Positions 44,453-53,580 of a stretch of DNA of 64,000 bases are shown here, piece after piece (positions within the stretch are counted from its first letter, which is position 1; each line of letters starts with the position of its first letter). The stretch comes from Alexandriicola marinus (GTDB taxonomy: Bacteria; Pseudomonadota; Alphaproteobacteria; Rhodobacterales; Rhodobacteraceae). The notes below the pieces were generated by a model, which had not been told where the DNA came from, did not search any database, and saw only the letters and a program-made list of their open reading frames with translations. The stretch is taken from assembly GCF_004000435.1 (NCBI RefSeq), contig NZ_RBVZ01000004.1, positions 124,001 to 188,000 on the forward strand, given 5' to 3'. A program made the position numbers and the translations under genes.

Positions 44453-45597
44453 CCTTTCAGGCCGAAATCGTCGAATTCAGCCCATGTTTCCGTCAGGTCG
44501 ACGACCTGCCCCGCAACCCGCGCCTCATCTAGCGCGAGCGCCGCGACCCCGGCCTCAAGCGCGTCGAGGATCGAGACCGGCAATTCCTGTGCCGCGCCGC
44601 GCAGGTAGGCCGCGATATCGTCGATCATCATGTGGTCGGCCCCATAATGGTGGCTGCGCCGCGCCTGTTCGCCCTGCGTATAGTCGTGATCCGCGTGAAC
44701 GCTTCCGTCGCGCCGCGTCACCTTGAGAAAGCCACGCACGAAATCGCCCTCTGCCATACCATGGGTGCCGATCACGCAAAAGCGGCGATGCTCATCGGGC
44801 ACGTTGAGGTTGGTGTGAAACGCAAGGCTGGCCCCGCTTTCATAGGACAGGATCGCCGTCTGGAAATCGATGATATCCCCGTCCGAACGGAACGGGTCGT
44901 CGACCGATTCCCAGACCGATTTCTTGACATGGAAGATCTCGTTTTCCGCGTTCGAGGCCGGCGCGTGATCGGGCAGGAACGACCGACGCCCGCCGAAACT
45001 GGCCACGCGTTTCGGTCGCGAGGCCGTGATCATGTTATAGAGATCGAGGTCATGGCAGCATTTCTCGAGCATGAAGCCGCCCGAATGTTCGACCATGCGC
45101 CGCCAGTCGCGCATGAAGAACGCACCGTGATAGGGCCCGATATGTTCGTTCGCCTCGAGAGAGGCGATCTGGCCCAGCGCGCCTTCGGCCATGGCGCGGC
45201 GCAGATCGACCATATGCTGGGAATAGCGCAGCACCAGCCCGACCATCAGCCGCGACGCGCCGCCATGCTTGCGCAGCAATTCGGCCAATTCCAGCGTTTC
45301 GGCGATCGAGGTGACGACCGGCTTTTCGGTGAAGATATGCGGCACATCCGCCTCGAGCCCCGCGCGGATCTGTTCAAGGTGAAACCGGTTGGGCGAACCC
45401 ACGAAGTAGAGGTCGGGCTTCGTGGCCCTGAGCATCTCCTCGACGCTGTCAAAGCGGGGCACATCCTCGCCGATCATCTCCAGATGGGTGGGCTGCGGAT
45501 CGAAATAACCGACGAATTCGACCTCCGGCATCGCCTCCTTGAGGATCGTGAGAACATGACCGGCGCGAAGGCCGATCCCTGCGGTTGCGACTTTCAT
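44449..45597 (-). CDS. Gfo/Idh/MocA-family oxidoreductase
   Basis: A 382-residue NAD(P)-dependent enzyme. MKVATAGIGLRAGHVLTIL is the nucleotide-binding start, FTEKPVVTS carries the catalytic Lys-Pro and GGFMLEKCCHDLDLYNMI the catalytic His region. It probably oxidises or epimerises an amino-sugar intermediate, for example a 3-keto step. It sits 10 bp after the ATPase gene. The precise substrate is unknown and the enzyme is not part of the minimal GlcNAc route. Confidence 0.8.
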   Translation of the reverse strand: MKVATAGIGLRAGHVLTILKEAMPEVEFVGYFDPQPTHLEMIGEDVPRFDSVEEMLRATKPDLYFVGSPNRFHLEQIRAGLEADVPHIFTEKPVVTSIAETLELAELLRKHGGASRLMVGLVLRYSQHMVDLRRAMAEGALGQIASLEANEHIGPYHGAFFMRDWRRMVEHSGGFMLEKCCHDLDLYNMITASRPKRVASFGGRRSFLPDHAPASNAENEIFHVKKSVWESVDDPFRSDGDIIDFQTAILSYESGASLAFHTNLNVPDEHRRFCVIGTHGMAEGDFVRGFLKVTRRDGSVHADHDYTQGEQARRSHHYGADHMMIDDIAAYLRGAAQELPVSILDALEAGVAALALDEARVAGQVVDLTETWAEFDDFGLKG

Positions 45598-45607
45598 CTT
45601 TGTCTCC

Positions 45608-46705
45608 TCAGGCGCTGAAGGCGGGGGCGGACTTGCGCCGCATGACACGGCCTGACGCGTCGAACAGGTGGCAGGCCGCCGGATCGACCGCAAGGCCAAG
45701 GTTTTCGCCTTCGCGCGCCGGGGCAACCCCGTCGAGCGAGGCGCAGAACCGCACATCGCGCCCCACCGTGCCATAGGCCAGCGTCACGCCGCCCAGCCGT
45801 TCGATGACGCGCACCGACAGATCGAGCCCCGTGCCAAGGTCCAGATCCTCGGGCCGGATGCCCACCTCGACCCTGTCGCCCTTGGCAGCACCGTTCGTGT
45901 CGACCGGCAGGACAAGCCGTCCGCCGCCATCGAGATCGACAGCCGCGCCGCTGCCATCCAGATCGGCGATGACACCGGGAACGAGGTTCATGTTGGGTTG
46001 CCCGATGAACCCCGCGACGAATTTCGTCGCCGGGTGGTGATACAGTTCCATCGGCGTGCCGAATTGCTCGACTCGCCCGTTGTTGAGCACGACAATCCGA
46101 TCCGCCATCGTCATGGCTTCGATCTGGTCATGGGTGACATAGACCATCGTCGCACTCAGCTGGCGGTGAAGCTGCGACAGCTCGACCCGCATGTCGCCGC
46201 GCAGCGCGGCATCGAGGTTCGACAGAGGTTCGTCGAAGAGAAAGACCTTGGGCTCGCGCACGATCGACCGGCCGATGGCCACCCGCTGACGCTGCCCGCC
46301 CGAAAGCTGGCCGGGCTTGAGGTGCAACTTGTCCGTCAGCTGCAGGATCTCGGCGGCGCGCTGAACCCGGGTCTTCATCTCGGCCTTCGGCATTTTCTGC
46401 ACATGCAGCGGAAAGGCAATGTTCTCGAAGACCGACAGATGCGGGTAGAGCGCGTAGGACTGGAACACCATCGAGATGCCTCTCTCGACGGGATGCGCGG
46501 TGCTCACGTCGGCGCCGTCGATGACGATCCGGCCCGATGTCGCCTCTTCCAGCCCCGCGATGATCCGCAGAAGCGTGGACTTGCCACAGCCCGAGGGGCC
46601 GACGAAGACCACGAATTCCTTGTCCCGGATCGCGAGGTCGATGTCGTGCAGCACCTGTGCGGGTCCGAACGACTTGCTGATATGATCGAGATTGAGAGTG
46701 GCCAA
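45608..46705 (-). CDS. Sugar ABC transporter ATPase (UgpC/MalK type)
   Basis: A 365-residue ATPase. Walker A is GPSGCGKST (residues 36-44), the Q-loop FQSYALYPHLSVFENIAFPL follows, LSGGQRQRVAIGRS is the signature, and VFLFDEPLSNLDAALR is Walker B with the D-loop. The C-terminal TOBE/OB part (GIRPEDL) is MalK-like. It energises uptake of GlcNAc or chitooligosaccharides. A strong hairpin separates it from the binding-protein gene. Confidence 0.92.
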   Translation of the reverse strand: MATLNLDHISKSFGPAQVLHDIDLAIRDKEFVVFVGPSGCGKSTLLRIIAGLEEATSGRIVIDGADVSTAHPVERGISMVFQSYALYPHLSVFENIAFPLHVQKMPKAEMKTRVQRAAEILQLTDKLHLKPGQLSGGQRQRVAIGRSIVREPKVFLFDEPLSNLDAALRGDMRVELSQLHRQLSATMVYVTHDQIEAMTMADRIVVLNNGRVEQFGTPMELYHHPATKFVAGFIGQPNMNLVPGVIADLDGSGAAVDLDGGGRLVLPVDTNGAAKGDRVEVGIRPEDLDLGTGLDLSVRVIERLGGVTLAYGTVGRDVRFCASLDGVAPAREGENLGLAVDPAACHLFDASGRVMRRKSAPAFSA

Positions 46706-46743
46706 GGGTCTGTCCTGTCGCTGAACGGCGTTGTTCGGAAGGC

Positions 46744-46773
46744 CCCCGGGCGACGGCGATCCGCCGCCCGGGG
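46744..46773 (-). other. Intercistronic hairpin between binding-protein and ATPase genes
   Basis: Inverted arms CCCCGGGCG (46744-46752) and CGCCCGGGG (46765-46773) enclose a further CGGCG/CGCCG stem. Such structures after binding-protein genes usually stabilise the upstream message and lower downstream expression, which fits the higher need for binding protein than ATPase. Confidence 0.6.
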
Positions 46774-46783
46774 AGATGCGCGA

Positions 46784-48007
46784 TCAGAGCGCGTCGTCGA
46801 GCTCTTCACCGGCGATGGTGACGAGGTTGTCGACGGTGTCATCCTCGAGAAGGATGCCCTGCACCATGTTGGTGAAGACCGACTGGAGCGATTTGAAATC
46901 CTCCACGAGCGGCTCCGGACCACCGGCTGCGATCCCCGCGGTGAAGACCTCCCAGAAGGCGTCGCCCACGTAATAGGGATCCTCATAGCCCAGGTTCTCG
47001 TACTGGAAGATCGGGGTCAGGCCCCACGACTGGTCCAGCTCGTACTGGGCATCGCCCGACGCGAGCGCCTGTGCCAGTTCCTGCGCAAGGTCCTCGTGGC
47101 CCGACCCCTTGAACACGACAAGGCTGTCGGTGATCAGGATGGTGCCGCTGCTGCCCGAGGGGCCGGCCGGAACGGGAACTGTGATCGCGTTGATGTCTTC
47201 GTTGTGCTGTCCACGGCCCCAGGGCCCCTGAACATACATGCCGATCTGCTGGTCGTTGAACAGATCGCGCAGCTGGTCACGTTCCCATGCGGTCGGGCCT
47301 TCCTGCGCGACACTGGCCAGACGGCCATAGAATTCCAGCGTCTCGCGGGTCTGCTGGCTGTCGAGCATGTTCTCGCCGGTTTCCGTGTCGATCACCACAC
47401 CCCCGTTGGAATACAGGTAGTTGAGGAACTGGTGCATCGTGTTGTCGAAATCCTTGCCGGCAAGGCCGATCCCTGCCGCATCGGTATTGTTGTGGATGGC
47501 CTCGGCCATCGCATACATCTCGTCCCATGTGGCGGGTGCTTCGCAGGCCACGCCCGCCGCTTCGGCCAGATCGCAGTTGATGTAGAGCGCCTTGGTCGAG
47601 AAGGCATGCGGATAGCCCCAGCGGGTGCCTTCGATCGTGACGGTGTTCAGGATGCCCGGCTGGTAGGCGTCTTCCCATTCGGCGGGGATCTCGGCCGGCA
47701 CGATCAGGTCGTTGTTGGCCAGCTGGCGCAGGGTCCGGCTGCCCATATAGGCGATCGAGGGCGGATCACCGGCTGCGGCCAGCGTCAGCGACTTGTCCTG
47801 GCAGGTGCCCCACGGAACGGCTTCCATGTTGACGGTCACGCCGTCACGTTCGGCCACGAACGCGTCGATCACGGCCTGATCGGCCTCGCGCACTTCGCCG
47901 CCGCACATGATGAAGTGCAGTTCAGTGCCATGCGCATCCGCGACCGCGGACAAAGCCGAACCCGTCAGAAGGACGGCTCCGAGTGACAGTGTTTTCAAGG
48001 TTTTCAT
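46784..48007 (-). CDS. Sugar ABC transporter substrate-binding protein
   Basis: A 407-residue family 1 binding protein with a Sec signal (MKTLKTLSLGAVLLTGSALSAVADA, cleavage near residue 25). GGEVREADQAVIDAFVAERDGVTVN is the first lobe start, represented here by READQAVIDAF, and WGYPHAFSTKALYINCDL and QQIGMYVQGPWGRGQ are hinge and ligand regions. It captures an amino sugar or oligosaccharide in the periplasm. The ATG at 48007 was chosen for the signal peptide. It has 29 bp spacing from the permease gene upstream. Confidence 0.9.
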   Translation of the reverse strand: MKTLKTLSLGAVLLTGSALSAVADAHGTELHFIMCGGEVREADQAVIDAFVAERDGVTVNMEAVPWGTCQDKSLTLAAAGDPPSIAYMGSRTLRQLANNDLIVPAEIPAEWEDAYQPGILNTVTIEGTRWGYPHAFSTKALYINCDLAEAAGVACEAPATWDEMYAMAEAIHNNTDAAGIGLAGKDFDNTMHQFLNYLYSNGGVVIDTETGENMLDSQQTRETLEFYGRLASVAQEGPTAWERDQLRDLFNDQQIGMYVQGPWGRGQHNEDINAITVPVPAGPSGSSGTILITDSLVVFKGSGHEDLAQELAQALASGDAQYELDQSWGLTPIFQYENLGYEDPYYVGDAFWEVFTAGIAAGGPEPLVEDFKSLQSVFTNMVQGILLEDDTVDNLVTIAGEELDDAL

Positions 48008-48036
48008 TTGGTTCTCCCTAGTTGGACCTTGGTTCT

Positions 48037-48879
48037 TCATTCCTTGACCGCGCCGGCGGTCAGCCCGGCCACGAGGTATTTCTGCAAGAAGAGGAAGATC
48101 AGCATCACCGGCAGAACTCCGGTCAGCGATGCCGCCATCATCTCGTTCCAGGTGACATCCTGGTATCCGATGAATTCGTAAAGACCGGCCGGAAGCGGCT
48201 GGTATTCGCGCACCTGATTGAAGGTGATCGCAAAGAGGAACTGCTGCGCATAAGCGGTGATGAAGACGGCGGTCGACACAACGATCAGGCCCGGAACCGC
48301 CAGCGGCAGCACGACGCGGCGCAGCGTGTAGAGGCGGCTGGCGCCGTCGACATAGGCCGCCTCTTCCAGTTCGCGCGGGATTTTCTCGAGATAGGATCTC
48401 AGAAGCCAGATGCCCGTCGGGATCAGGAAGGCCACGCCCGGCACGATCATTGCCCAATAGGTATTCAACAGCCCCAGCGTCCTCAGGACCCGGTAAAGCG
48501 GGATCAGGAGCACCGCGCCCGTGAACATGTTGACGGCCAGAAAGATGCCCAGCGTCGCGTTCTTCATGGGGAATTGCAGCCGCGCAAAGGCATAGGCCGC
48601 AGGCACCACGAAGATCAGCGTGATCAGCGTCACCATGGTGGAGATGTAGATCGAGTTGAGGATGTAGCGCCCCAGAAGCGGAACCGTTTCCCACATCCGG
48701 GAATAGGCATCGAACGAGAAGTCGTCCCCCCAGAACCGGTAGGGTGTCGAGAACAGATGCTCCAGCGGGCGGAGCGAGACGACGAACATTTCGACGAAGG
48801 GCAGCAGGATGAAGGCCAGAAAGATCGCGACGCCGATATAGAGGCCGATCTTCTGAAGCAGGGTGTAACGGTCCATCAT
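48037..48879 (-). CDS. Sugar ABC transporter permease (MalG type)
   Basis: A 280-residue inner-membrane protein with six predicted helices. The EAA loop ELEEAAYVDGASRLYTLRRVVLPLAVPG near residue 190 contacts the ATPase. The C-terminal LTAGAVKE end is MalG-like. It begins 4 bp after the MalF-type gene. Confidence 0.92.
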   Translation of the reverse strand: MMDRYTLLQKIGLYIGVAIFLAFILLPFVEMFVVSLRPLEHLFSTPYRFWGDDFSFDAYSRMWETVPLLGRYILNSIYISTMVTLITLIFVVPAAYAFARLQFPMKNATLGIFLAVNMFTGAVLLIPLYRVLRTLGLLNTYWAMIVPGVAFLIPTGIWLLRSYLEKIPRELEEAAYVDGASRLYTLRRVVLPLAVPGLIVVSTAVFITAYAQQFLFAITFNQVREYQPLPAGLYEFIGYQDVTWNEMMAASLTGVLPVMLIFLFLQKYLVAGLTAGAVKE

Positions 48880-48883
48880 CGGA

Positions 48884-49819
48884 TTACTTCGCCCCGTATC
48901 TGCGGTTCACCTTGTTCAGGAAGAACAGGTAGATGAGTGAGAAGATCGCCAGCAGGATCACGATGATCACCGCGCGCGCTGCGCCCTCGCCGAACTTGTA
49001 GTTGCCGATCGCGGTCTTGTAGGTGTCGACGATCAGCGTCGTCGTGGCGCCGCGCGGCCCGCCCTGCGTCAGGATCCAGATGATCTCGAAGCTGTTGAAC
49101 GTCCAGATCGCGGAAAGCAGCGCCATCGACACGATCACCGGCATGATCTGAGGGATCGTGATCCGGCGGAAGCGGTACCAGCGCCCTGCCCCGTCGACCC
49201 ATGCGGCCTCGTAGAGATCGCGGCTGACACCCTGCATCGCCGCAAGGAAGAACAGCGTCACCATCGGCGTGCCGATCCAGACATCGGTGACGATCGCCGA
49301 ATAGAAGGCGGAGCTTTTGTAAGCGAGAAACTCGAACGGGCCGTCGATGATGCCGAACCGCTGGAGCATGCCGGAAATCAGCCCGAAATGCCCGTTGTAG
49401 AGCCACAGCCAGCCGAAACATCCGATCGCGATCGGGATGACCCAGGGCGGCATGACCAGAACGCGGAACAGGGCCCGGCCCGGGATTGCCGCATTCAGAA
49501 GCGTGGCGCCGATCAGCCCGAGGATCAGCTTGAGCCCCACCGACAGGAACATCCAGTAGAACGTGCGCAAGACAGTGTCGTGAAACCGCCGGCTTTCGGC
49601 AAGATCGGTGTAATTGGCCAGCCCGACCCATTCCTCACCGCCCAGATCGGCCTCGAGAAAGGACAGACGCACCGTTTCGGCCAGCGGCCAGGCCACGATG
49701 ACGGCGATGAAGATGACGGCTGGCGCAACCAGAAGCCATGCGAACCACGCCTCGGGCAAGGCGCGACGCGCGGCCTTGACGCGCTGTTTCGGAGCATTGT
49801 CCGCCGATATCTCCGCCAC
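48884..49819 (-). CDS. Sugar ABC transporter permease (MalF type)
   Basis: A 311-residue permease with six helices. FFLAAMQGVSRDLYEAAWVDGAGRWYRFRRITIPQIMP contains the EAA loop. GTG at 49819, with GGAGGG 4 bp upstream, was chosen over a TTG at 49885. The longer version would run through an ATACCAA operator element. It is the first gene of the nine-gene amino-sugar operon and is divergent from the GntR-UTRA gene. Confidence 0.88.
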   Translation of the reverse strand: MAEISADNAPKQRVKAARRALPEAWFAWLLVAPAVIFIAVIVAWPLAETVRLSFLEADLGGEEWVGLANYTDLAESRRFHDTVLRTFYWMFLSVGLKLILGLIGATLLNAAIPGRALFRVLVMPPWVIPIAIGCFGWLWLYNGHFGLISGMLQRFGIIDGPFEFLAYKSSAFYSAIVTDVWIGTPMVTLFFLAAMQGVSRDLYEAAWVDGAGRWYRFRRITIPQIMPVIVSMALLSAIWTFNSFEIIWILTQGGPRGATTTLIVDTYKTAIGNYKFGEGAARAVIIVILLAIFSLIYLFFLNKVNRRYGAK

Positions 49820-49878
49820 ATGACCCTCCGGCTGCTGATGGCGCCTTGGGGCGCTCGAATCGCTTGCTTGACGAAATG

Positions 49879-50022
49879 ATACCAAGAACGGTTCACCATG
49901 CTACCCAAATAATACCAAAATATCAGAAGCCAAAAATTTCTATACTTTTCAGATTATTACATTTAGACCCTCAGTTTCTCCTTTTCCTTTCTCTCAATTT
50001 GGTATTATTATGAAGATACCAA
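49879..50022. promoter_or_regulatory. Divergent control region with repeated ATACCAA/TTGGTAT operators
   Basis: ATACCAA occurs at 49879-49885, 49912-49918 and 50016-50022, and TTGGTAT at 49999-50005. The last two form a 7 bp inverted repeat with a 10 bp spacer that straddles the GntR start codon at 50010. The whole 49,880-50,010 stretch is AT-rich. Binding by the divergent GntR-UTRA protein, with autorepression and control of the transporter operon, is the simplest reading. Confidence 0.62.
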
Positions 50023-50798
50023 TACAGGATACTCCCGTGCCCGAATCTCTCGACTCACTCTTCCATCCGGACGCCTGGTTCCGGCCCGGTGGCGGCTCCA
50101 GATACCTGCAACTCGCGCGCCATCTGGCCGCGGCGATCAAGGCCGGCCGGCTTGAGCCGCAGCAGCAATTGCCGCCTGAACGCGACCTTGCCGAGATCGC
50201 GGAGGTCAGCCGGGTGACGGTTCGAAAGGCGATCGCGGAACTGGTGACCTCGGGTCTTGTGGCACAGCGCCGGGGCGCCGGGACCTTTGTTCTGGGAACG
50301 GCCCCCAAGACGGAACATTCGCTCCTCAGCCTCGTGTCGTTCTCCGAGAACATGCAGGCTCAAGGCCGGACATCGAGCAGCGAGGTTCTGGGCCGTGGCC
50401 TTTTCCCCCCCAGCCCCGACGAGATGATGACACTGGGCCTGTCGTCGAGACAGCAGGTCGCCCGGATCGACCGACTGCGCAGCGCCGACGGCACGCCTAT
50501 GGCGGTCGAACGCTCGTCCCTGCCCGCCGATGTGTTGCCCGATCCCAGTGCGGTCGGCGCATCGCTCTATGCGGTTCTGAGGCAGAACAATCAGGCGCCC
50601 AGCCGCGCGATCCAGCGGGTCAAGGCGGTCAATGCCGGCGTGCAGGATGCGCAATTGCTGGGCGTGCCCGAAGGCACCGCGATCCTCAGCATCGATCGCA
50701 CCGCCTTTCACGCCACGGGTCGGCCGATCGAGTTTACCCGGGGGCTCTACCGTTCCGACATCTACGACTTCGTCAACGAGCTGCGCCCCGAACATTGA
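50010..50798 (+). CDS. GntR-family regulator, HutC/UTRA subgroup (amino-sugar regulator)
   Basis: A 262-residue regulator. The winged helix is at about residues 30-100 (LARHLAAAIKAGRLEPQQQLPPERDLAEIAEVSRVTVRKAI, RRGAGTFV). The UTRA ligand domain follows (ARIDRLRSADGTPMAVERSSLP, IDRTAFHATGRPIEFTRGLYRSDIYDF). UTRA regulators of this type often sense hexosamine phosphates. It is divergent from the transporter operon and 36 bp upstream of the hexosaminidase gene. Confidence 0.9.
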   Translation: MKIPIQDTPVPESLDSLFHPDAWFRPGGGSRYLQLARHLAAAIKAGRLEPQQQLPPERDLAEIAEVSRVTVRKAIAELVTSGLVAQRRGAGTFVLGTAPKTEHSLLSLVSFSENMQAQGRTSSSEVLGRGLFPPSPDEMMTLGLSSRQQVARIDRLRSADGTPMAVERSSLPADVLPDPSAVGASLYAVLRQNNQAPSRAIQRVKAVNAGVQDAQLLGVPEGTAILSIDRTAFHATGRPIEFTRGLYRSDIYDFVNELRPEH

Positions 50799-50834
50799 GG
50801 GGTGCGTTTTCACTTCATTTCCAAGAGGTTGACC

Positions 50835-52649
50835 ATGGAATTCGACGCCCGCATCGATGCCCCCCTGATCCGGTGCACCGTGACAAGCGACAGGTCGCTG
50901 GCCGCCCCTGTCCTGTGTTTTTCCTGCATGGCGCCGATACGGGTGGTCGATGGCGGCGAACGGATCGCGGCGCTTGGCGGCTATGCCGAGGTCCGGCTCC
51001 CGGACCTGTCGCCCGGCACGCCGCACCACCTGACCCTGCGGCACGACAACCCCGACTACGCCCCGACCAACAGGGCATGGCTGCCGCTGGGGGCCTATCT
51101 TCGCAGCGACGACGGCCCGATTGCGCTGCCGCCCCTGCCCGCGGGCGTCCGGCCCCGGCCCTTTCGTGCCGACGGCCCTGCCCCCGCCCTGCGCCTGTGC
51201 CCCCAACCCCGCGGCTTTGCGCCGACCGGGGGCACGCTGAAGGCCGACAGCTTTCGCGCGGCCCCCGACCTTCTGGTCGGGGTCGACGCGCTGGCGCGGC
51301 GGACGGGGCTGGGCGCATTCCTTGATGACGCAGGCGTGCCACTGGATCTCAGGCCGAACGCGGGCTGCGCGCCCGAAGGCTACCGGCTCGAGATCACGCC
51401 CGAGGGGGTCACGCTTCATCACCGGGACGAGGCAGGCGCCCGGCATGGCGCGATCACGCTTCTGACGCTGCGCACGACCCACGGCGGCCGCCTGCCCTGC
51501 GGCGAGATCGAGGATGCACCGCGTTTCGAATGGCGCGGACAACACCTTGATTGCGCGCGCCATTTCTACGAAGTCGACACGATCCTCAGGCTTCTGGACC
51601 TGATGGCCCTGATGAAGCTGAACCGCTTTCACTGGCATTTTGCCGATGACGAGGCGGTCCGGCTTGACCTGCCCCGGCTGCCCGAACTGCGCCGGACACA
51701 TATTCGCGGCGAAGGGGAGCTGTTGCCGGGGCTGTTCGGCGGCGGCATCCGGTCGGGCGGCGGCTATTCGCGCGCAGATGCCGAACGGATCATCGCCCAT
51801 GCGCAGGATCTGGGGATCGAGGTGATGCCCGAAATCGAGGTGCCGGCCCATGCGCTGGCGCTCGCGCGGGTCTATCCCGGCACCCGCGACCCGAACGACG
51901 CGGGCACCGAGGTTTCGGTTCAGGGATACCCCGAGAACGTCATGAACCCGGCGATGGAGGAAAGCTGGCGCATCTGGGAGGCGATGGTCGCCGACGTGGC
52001 GGCGATCTTTCCCTTTGGCGTCATCCATCTGGGCTGCGACGAGCTGCCGCCGGGCGCGTGGGCCGGCTCGCCCGCCGCCGAGGCGCTCAAGACGCGCGAG
52101 GGGCTGGACACCACCGACGATCTTCAGGGCTGGATCATGCACCGCCTGGCAGGCCGTGTCGCCGGGATGGGCCGCGTTCCCGCCGCATGGGAGGAGGCCG
52201 CACGCGGCGCGCAGGGCATCGGCCACCAGGCCATCCTCTTCAGCTGGACGGGTCAGGGCCCGGGCCTCGATGCCGCGCGCGCGGGCCATCCGGTGGTGAT
52301 GACCCCGGGGCAGCACCTCTACCTCGACATGGCCCATACCGACGATCCCGAAGACTGGGGGGCCAGCTGGGCCGCGATCATCGGGCTGGAGGACACGATC
52401 GCATGGGAGCCGGTGCCCGACGACGAACCCGAGCTTGAAGACCGGATCATCGGCGTTCAGGCGACGTTCTGGTCGGAATTCACCACCCGTGACGCCGAAA
52501 TGGAGCCGATGCTCGCGCCCCGCATCCTCGGGCCCGCGATGATGGGCTGGCAGGCGCGCGGGACGCCCGATCCGGGCGTTCTTTCCGCACTGGCGCAGGA
52601 GTATCGGGCGATCTTCGATGCGATGGGCTGGCGCCATGCGATGGCGTGA
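50835..52649 (+). CDS. Family 20 beta-N-acetylhexosaminidase, cytoplasmic
   Basis: A 604-residue GH20 enzyme. The N-terminal 220 residues include the GH20b-like domain. The catalytic barrel begins FEWRGQHLDCARHFY, with LNRFHWHFADDE and IHLGCDELPPGAW, where Asp402-Glu403 are the substrate-assisted catalytic pair. There is no signal peptide, so it should act on imported chitooligosaccharides or GalNAc/GlcNAc glycosides in the cytoplasm. The ATG at 50835 follows AGAGG; a GTG at 50802 is less likely. Confidence 0.88.
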   Translation: MEFDARIDAPLIRCTVTSDRSLAAPVLCFSCMAPIRVVDGGERIAALGGYAEVRLPDLSPGTPHHLTLRHDNPDYAPTNRAWLPLGAYLRSDDGPIALPPLPAGVRPRPFRADGPAPALRLCPQPRGFAPTGGTLKADSFRAAPDLLVGVDALARRTGLGAFLDDAGVPLDLRPNAGCAPEGYRLEITPEGVTLHHRDEAGARHGAITLLTLRTTHGGRLPCGEIEDAPRFEWRGQHLDCARHFYEVDTILRLLDLMALMKLNRFHWHFADDEAVRLDLPRLPELRRTHIRGEGELLPGLFGGGIRSGGGYSRADAERIIAHAQDLGIEVMPEIEVPAHALALARVYPGTRDPNDAGTEVSVQGYPENVMNPAMEESWRIWEAMVADVAAIFPFGVIHLGCDELPPGAWAGSPAAEALKTREGLDTTDDLQGWIMHRLAGRVAGMGRVPAAWEEAARGAQGIGHQAILFSWTGQGPGLDAARAGHPVVMTPGQHLYLDMAHTDDPEDWGASWAAIIGLEDTIAWEPVPDDEPELEDRIIGVQATFWSEFTTRDAEMEPMLAPRILGPAMMGWQARGTPDPGVLSALAQEYRAIFDAMGWRHAMA

Positions 52650-52653
52650 CGGC

Positions 52654-53580
52654 TCAACCGTCCATCCAAGCCGCGACAAGCGCCCGCGAGGTCCGCAGGA
52701 ACCGCGCATTGCGCGCCTCGGCCCCCGGCTCGCCCATGCGCGGCACGATCCAGCCCAGATAGGTCACCGCCCGCAGGGCGAGGAACAGATCAAGCGGAGC
52801 CGCATCGATCTTTCGCCGGGACAGGTAGCCGGTCAGAAGCGCCTGCCGCAGTTCGGGAAACTCCGGCGCCTCGACCGATTTGATCAGGGCCGTGGCCAGA
52901 TCGAAAAGCCGGAACCCGAAGCCGCCATCATCGAAATCGATGAGGAAGAGCGTGTCGCCCGCGACAAGAATGTTCTCGCCCACCAGATCGGCATGGATCA
53001 GCCCATGATCGAGCCGCCCCTCAAGACGGGACAGCGCCACGGCGGCCCTGTCGCGAAACTGTTCTAACAGGGCGCGGTCCCCCGGCGCGAGGGTCGGATT
53101 TTCCCAGAACCGCCCCCAAAGCGGCGCCTCCCCCACCAGCCCCGCCGTATCCCATGACCAGCGGGTGAACCCCGGCCCCGGCTGCCAGTCGTCACAGGCT
53201 GCGTGCAGGCGGGCCATCTCGGCCCCGATGCGGGAAAAGAGCGCCGCCCGTGACGCGCCGTCCAGCGCATGATCGGACAGGGGCGATCCCGACAACCAGT
53301 CGAGCATATCGCAGTGCGTTCCGCAGACCGCATGCAGCAGGCCGCCATCTGCGGCGGCCACGGGGGCCGCGACCGCGATCCCGCGCCGGGCGAGCGCCTG
53401 CGTCCAGTCAAGCTCGGATCGCAGCTCTTCCGCCGTCCGGTAGCCCGGACGATGAAGCCGCAGGGCATATCGGCGACCATCGTGATCGACGCGGTAGACC
53501 TTGTTTTCCCGCTCGGCGACGAGCGTGGCGCGAGCCCCGTCCATCCCCCAAAGGGCCAGCGCCTGATCGACCACCTTCAT
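52654..53580 (-). CDS. APH/choline-kinase-fold kinase (hydroxylysine-kinase-like)
   Basis: A 308-residue aminoglycoside-phosphotransferase-fold kinase. ENKVYRVDHDGRRYALRLHRPGY binds ATP, LIHADLVGENILV holds His196 and Asp198 of the catalytic loop, and LIDFDDGGFGFRLFDLA holds the metal Asp215. It overlaps the aminotransferase-like gene by 4 bp. APH-type kinases paired with this aminotransferase type make O-phosphoamino alcohols such as phosphohydroxylysine (known from the human AGPHD1/AGXT2L2 pair). The natural substrate is inferred only. Confidence 0.75.
   Translation of the reverse strand: MKVVDQALALWGMDGARATLVAERENKVYRVDHDGRRYALRLHRPGYRTAEELRSELDWTQALARRGIAVAAPVAAADGGLLHAVCGTHCDMLDWLSGSPLSDHALDGASRAALFSRIGAEMARLHAACDDWQPGPGFTRWSWDTAGLVGEAPLWGRFWENPTLAPGDRALLEQFRDRAAVALSRLEGRLDHGLIHADLVGENILVAGDTLFLIDFDDGGFGFRLFDLATALIKSVEAPEFPELRQALLTGYLSRRKIDAAPLDLFLALRAVTYLGWIVPRMGEPGAEARNARFLRTSRALVAAWMDG

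Noticed and set aside
45668-47986. 772-codon plus-strand frame opposite the ABC ATPase and binding-protein genes
   Set aside because: The opposite-strand genes carry Walker motifs and a signal peptide; the long frame is compositional.
49820-49885. TTG start at 49885 for the MalF-type permease
   Set aside because: It would place an operator heptamer inside the gene; GTG at 49819 has GGAGGG 4 bp upstream.
50055-52709. 884-codon minus-strand frame opposite the GntR and GH20 genes
   Set aside because: The plus-strand genes have clear GntR/UTRA and GH20 catalytic motifs; the antisense frame is an artefact.
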